This document shows positions 10,601 to 12,196 of a stretch of 12,196 nt of DNA, in pieces. The DNA lies in NCBI GenBank assembly GCA_030770425.1, contig JASJFT010000458.1, forward strand, positions 1-12,196. The letters run 5' to 3'. Made by a program: the position numbers and the translations under genes. This stretch comes from Darksidea phi. Lineage: Eukaryota > Ascomycota > Dothideomycetes > Pleosporales > Lentitheciaceae. Every line of letters begins with the position of its first letter. Position 1 is the first letter of the stretch. Below the pieces are notes generated by a model, which did no database searches, was not told where the DNA came from, and worked only from the letters and a program-made list of their open reading frames with translations.

Positions 10601-11528
10601 GAAAGACGTCTCTATAGACTTTAAAAGCTTTCTAAAGGATTATAAGGGATATAATAATATATTCGTAGTAATATATAGATTATTAAAATACGCTTTCTTA
10701 TTACCCTACTTTAAGACTACTACTACTAAAGACGTAGCTACTCTCTACTATACGTATATATAGCGAGTCTTTAGTCCCCTATATACTATAGTCTCGAATT
10801 AAGACCTATAGTTCGTATTAGACTTTATAAAAGAATTATATAAGTTTATAAGAATTAGCTAGTTATTATTTATAATCTACTACCTATAGACTAATAGTAA
10901 TACGGAAGTTTTTAATTAATAGCTAGACTAACGATTATACCCCTTTATAAACTTCTATTAGGATAACTAGTCTAATCTTCTACTTAGTATAGACTAGGCC
11001 TAGATAATTCTTTTATACGATATAATAGGATTTTCCCCGTTCGAGATTAAATTCGGCTATAAGACTTATTACTACTAGGACTAGCGAGAATACGTCTATA
11101 AACCCTCTAAATTACTAGATAATATAATTATATAGATAGCCTAAGAGTTCGTAAAAACCCGAGCTAATATAGTCTAATAGGTTCGCGACTACGTCTAAGC
11201 TAATATTATAGTAGCTTAGAAAGCCTAAAGCTAATAAGCTAATAAAAAATACTACCTCCTAGATTTTAATATAGAAGATTAAGTTTATATTATACCTAAG
11301 GAATTTACTACCTTAAGGCTAAGTCTAAAATTAGACTAATAAATATACGGGCCTTATCTTATTATTAGCTAAAGATATAGCTTCTACGTAATCTAGCTAC
11401 CCTCTTATATAAAGATATATAACGTTTTCTATACGAATAGATTATATAAAGCTATATAAGACCTATTACCTAGTTAAGTACTCTCTAAAGAACTAGCTAT
11501 AGAAGTAAATAGGTATTCTAAGTAGCTA

Positions 11529-11697
11529 GTAGCCCGTATCCTTAATAGCCGAATCGTTTATAGTAAGCTCTACTATTAAACGGAATAGATAGGCTACGAC
11601 CTAAACCTAACCTATTACCTAATAAGCGATTTTATAAATACGATCTAAAAAGTAAAAGAGTTTTATAATAAGTACCCTAATAAGCTAGGCCTATTTA
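11529..11697 (+). other. C-terminal chromodomain of the pol polyprotein
   Basis: In pol frame 3 the reading V-A-R-I-L-N-S-R, then K-L-Y-Y-x-T-E-W-I-G-Y-D, then K-V-K-E-F-Y-N-K-Y-P-N-K matches the chromodomain pattern (V-x-x-I-L-x-x-R, Y-x-V-K-W-x-G-Y, x-x-x-V-x-E-F-H-x-x-Y-P). The W of the aromatic cage is a TAG codon now. In chromoviruses this domain binds methylated histone H3 and directs integration to heterochromatin. The family pattern is established knowledge; binding by this copy's ancestor is inference. Confidence 0.75.
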
Positions 11698-11807
11698 AAC
11701 GGCTAGCCTAGTAGTTAAAAGCTACGTTATAAGATAAGTTCCTTAGCCTCTAGTTAAAAGACGAGGTACTAGTTAAGATAGGAACCTAAAAAAATCGCCG
11801 ATACTAA

Positions 11808-12196
11808 GTATAGGCCCTCGCCCTTTATAGCCTACCAAAACGGGTAGCGTAATACCTAGAGCTTAGGATAATTACCCCTAGGTTTAAGATACCTCTCCTT
11901 TATAGTCTACTAAAATAGATAATATAATATTTAGAGCCTATAGTAACTACCTTTAAGCTTAGAGTACCCCTTTATAGCCTTACTTTACTACGGGTAGGAA
12001 CGTAGGAGGAGTAAGTCTTACCCTCTAATAGGACTACGCGTATATAACTTCTAGGTAATATAAAAAACTAAGTTACTAACGTTCTCTTATATATTCTACG
12101 ACGCTCTTTAGATACGCCGAGCGCGTTACGTAGTATATATATTAGAAAAATATTTTTTAGACGATAATTTATATAGTAAAACGAGTAGATATACGT
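11808..12196 (+). other. 3' untranslated region of the right-hand element, no 3' LTR found
   Basis: After the last pol-like residues the sequence carries imperfect tandem repeats (11822 to about 12000) and then AT-rich sequence with CG-rich flecks (12100-12130). I searched for the LTR start seen at 4859 (TATTACGGCCCG) and for a polypurine tract next to it, and found neither; GTAGGAGGAGTAAG (12002-12015) is the most purine-rich stretch. The 3' LTR therefore probably lies beyond 12196. Confidence 0.5.
11822..12000 (+). repeat. Imperfect 72-75 bp tandem repeat after pol
   Basis: Three units start with CCTTTATAG at 11822, 11897 and 11969. The first two align over most of their length and differ largely by C/T and G/A changes (CGGGTAGCGTAATA against TAGATAATATAATA). 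The third matches clearly only at its start and at a later ACGGGTAGG. The array sits where pol ends, so it may overlap the last codons. Confidence 0.6.

Larger units (their letters stand above)
7623..11807 (+). pseudogene. Ty3/gypsy pol: protease, RT, RNase H, integrase, chromodomain; RIP-inactivated
   Basis: Frame 3 holds for about 4.2 kb without an indel. The aspartic protease motif V-D-S-(G to S)-T has its Asp at 7797; the Gly-to-Ser change fits TpG to TpA across a codon boundary. RT covers about 8895-9480: R-F-C-I-D-Y (8967), F-T-K-L-D-V, and the catalytic box Y-x-N-D at 9270-9281, with the first Asp now Asn. RNase H residues are D 9717, E 9843, a former Asp now Asn at 9930, and D 10059. 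Integrase has the C-x2-C of its HHCC finger as Tyr codons (10518, 10527), then D 10617, Asn for Asp at 10797 and E 10905, with exactly 35 residues between the last two. A GPY module lies at 11349-11357. A chromodomain (about 11529-11697) ends in the typical K-V-K-E-F-x-x-K-Y-P-x-K. The end is uncertain: stops at 11787, 11805, 11811 and 11850 cannot be told from mutated sense codons. Confidence 0.88.
1..12196. other. RIP-saturated AT-rich block
   Basis: Reading every base and every block boundary on the + strand, I find TG only at 140, 6315, 8378 and 9777, and CA only at 5038, 7934, 8433 and 11836. Because TG is CA on the other strand, both strands have been cleared of CpA. CpG, CpC and CpT persist (for example GCGCG near 12121 and long C runs near 5175 and 5716), so cytosines are lost by context. 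CpA-to-TpA change in repeated DNA is the signature of RIP, known from Pezizomycotina. Consequences seen here: ATG occurs once (8377), CAT never, TGA once (9777), and TAA/TAG are everywhere. The assignment to RIP is inference from the pattern. Confidence 0.93.
4859..12196 (+). mobile_element. Ty3/gypsy chromovirus-type LTR retrotransposon, RIP-inactivated, 3' end outside window
   Basis: The order is probable 5' LTR (4859), leader, gag in frame 1 (about 5413-7641), pol in frame 3 (about 7623-11807), then a repeat-containing 3' region. Pol runs protease, RT, RNase H, integrase with a GPY module, then chromodomain, which is the chromovirus arrangement of Ty3/gypsy elements. Both reading frames hold for thousands of bases without an indel, so damage is essentially transitions only. 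GC is clearly higher than to the left of 4859. The five bases before the LTR (GTATC, 4854-4858) would be the target-site duplication if the border is right, but the right-hand copy lies outside the window. Confidence 0.88.

Noticed and set aside
1..12196. Open reading frames between stops as real host genes
   Set aside because: There is a single ATG (8377) on both strands, TAA/TAG are dense, and the recognisable homology is to transposon proteins broken by stops.
1..12196. Bisulfite-converted or otherwise artificial sequence
   Set aside because: C remains common before C, T and G, and loss is symmetrical on both strands at CpA only. Bisulfite would convert unmethylated C in all contexts on one strand.
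1..12196. Mitochondrial or organelle DNA because of AT richness
   Set aside because: The identifiable content is two Ty3/gypsy elements, and CpA is absent while CpG is kept. No rRNA, tRNA or respiratory gene was seen.
12060..12196. 3' LTR at the window end
   Set aside because: No match to the 4859 LTR start and no polypurine tract immediately upstream.

Overview
This window looks like a transposon graveyard from a filamentous ascomycete (Pezizomycotina) that has been saturated by repeat-induced point mutation (RIP). On the + strand I find only eight CpA or TpG dinucleotides in 12,196 bases (TG at 140, 6315, 8378, 9777; CA at 5038, 7934, 8433, 11836), where base composition would predict on the order of a thousand. 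CpG, CpC and CpT are still present, so this is context-specific C-to-T change on both strands rather than simple AT richness. There is one ATG on the + strand (8377) and none on the - strand, so no intact gene is expected. Coding regions can still be read by treating TAA/TAG as possible former CAA/CAG/TGG, ATA as possible ATG, and TAC/TAT as possible Cys or His.

Layout. 1-1362: a direct repeat of at least 230 bp (1-230 and 1133-1362) flanks a 0.9 kb AT-rich spacer with a T16 run and a 14-bp minisatellite. 1599-3119: remnant of a Ty3/gypsy pol (RT and RNase H), heavily degraded, with no recognisable integrase. 3120-4858: very AT-rich and unassigned. 4859-12196: a second Ty3/gypsy element of a different lineage. 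It has a probable 5' LTR, a leader, a long gag (frame 1) and a complete pol (frame 3: protease, RT, RNase H, integrase with GPY module, C-terminal chromodomain), followed by a repeat-bearing 3' region. The 3' LTR is not in the window. No indels are apparent in about 6.4 kb of gag and pol; the visible damage is transitions.

How it fits together. The right-hand element is a chromovirus. Gag would form the particle. Pol, in the -1 frame and probably reached by ribosomal frameshifting near 7623, would supply maturation, reverse transcription and integration, and the chromodomain would steer insertion to heterochromatin. All of this is dead now: catalytic Asp residues are mutated and stops are frequent. 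The left half is far more AT-rich (12-17% GC in two 60-base stretches counted by hand, against 32-43% in three right-half stretches), suggesting an older or repeatedly mutated layer. I see no cellular gene, RNA gene, CRISPR array or new defence system. The main interest is the mutational record itself.
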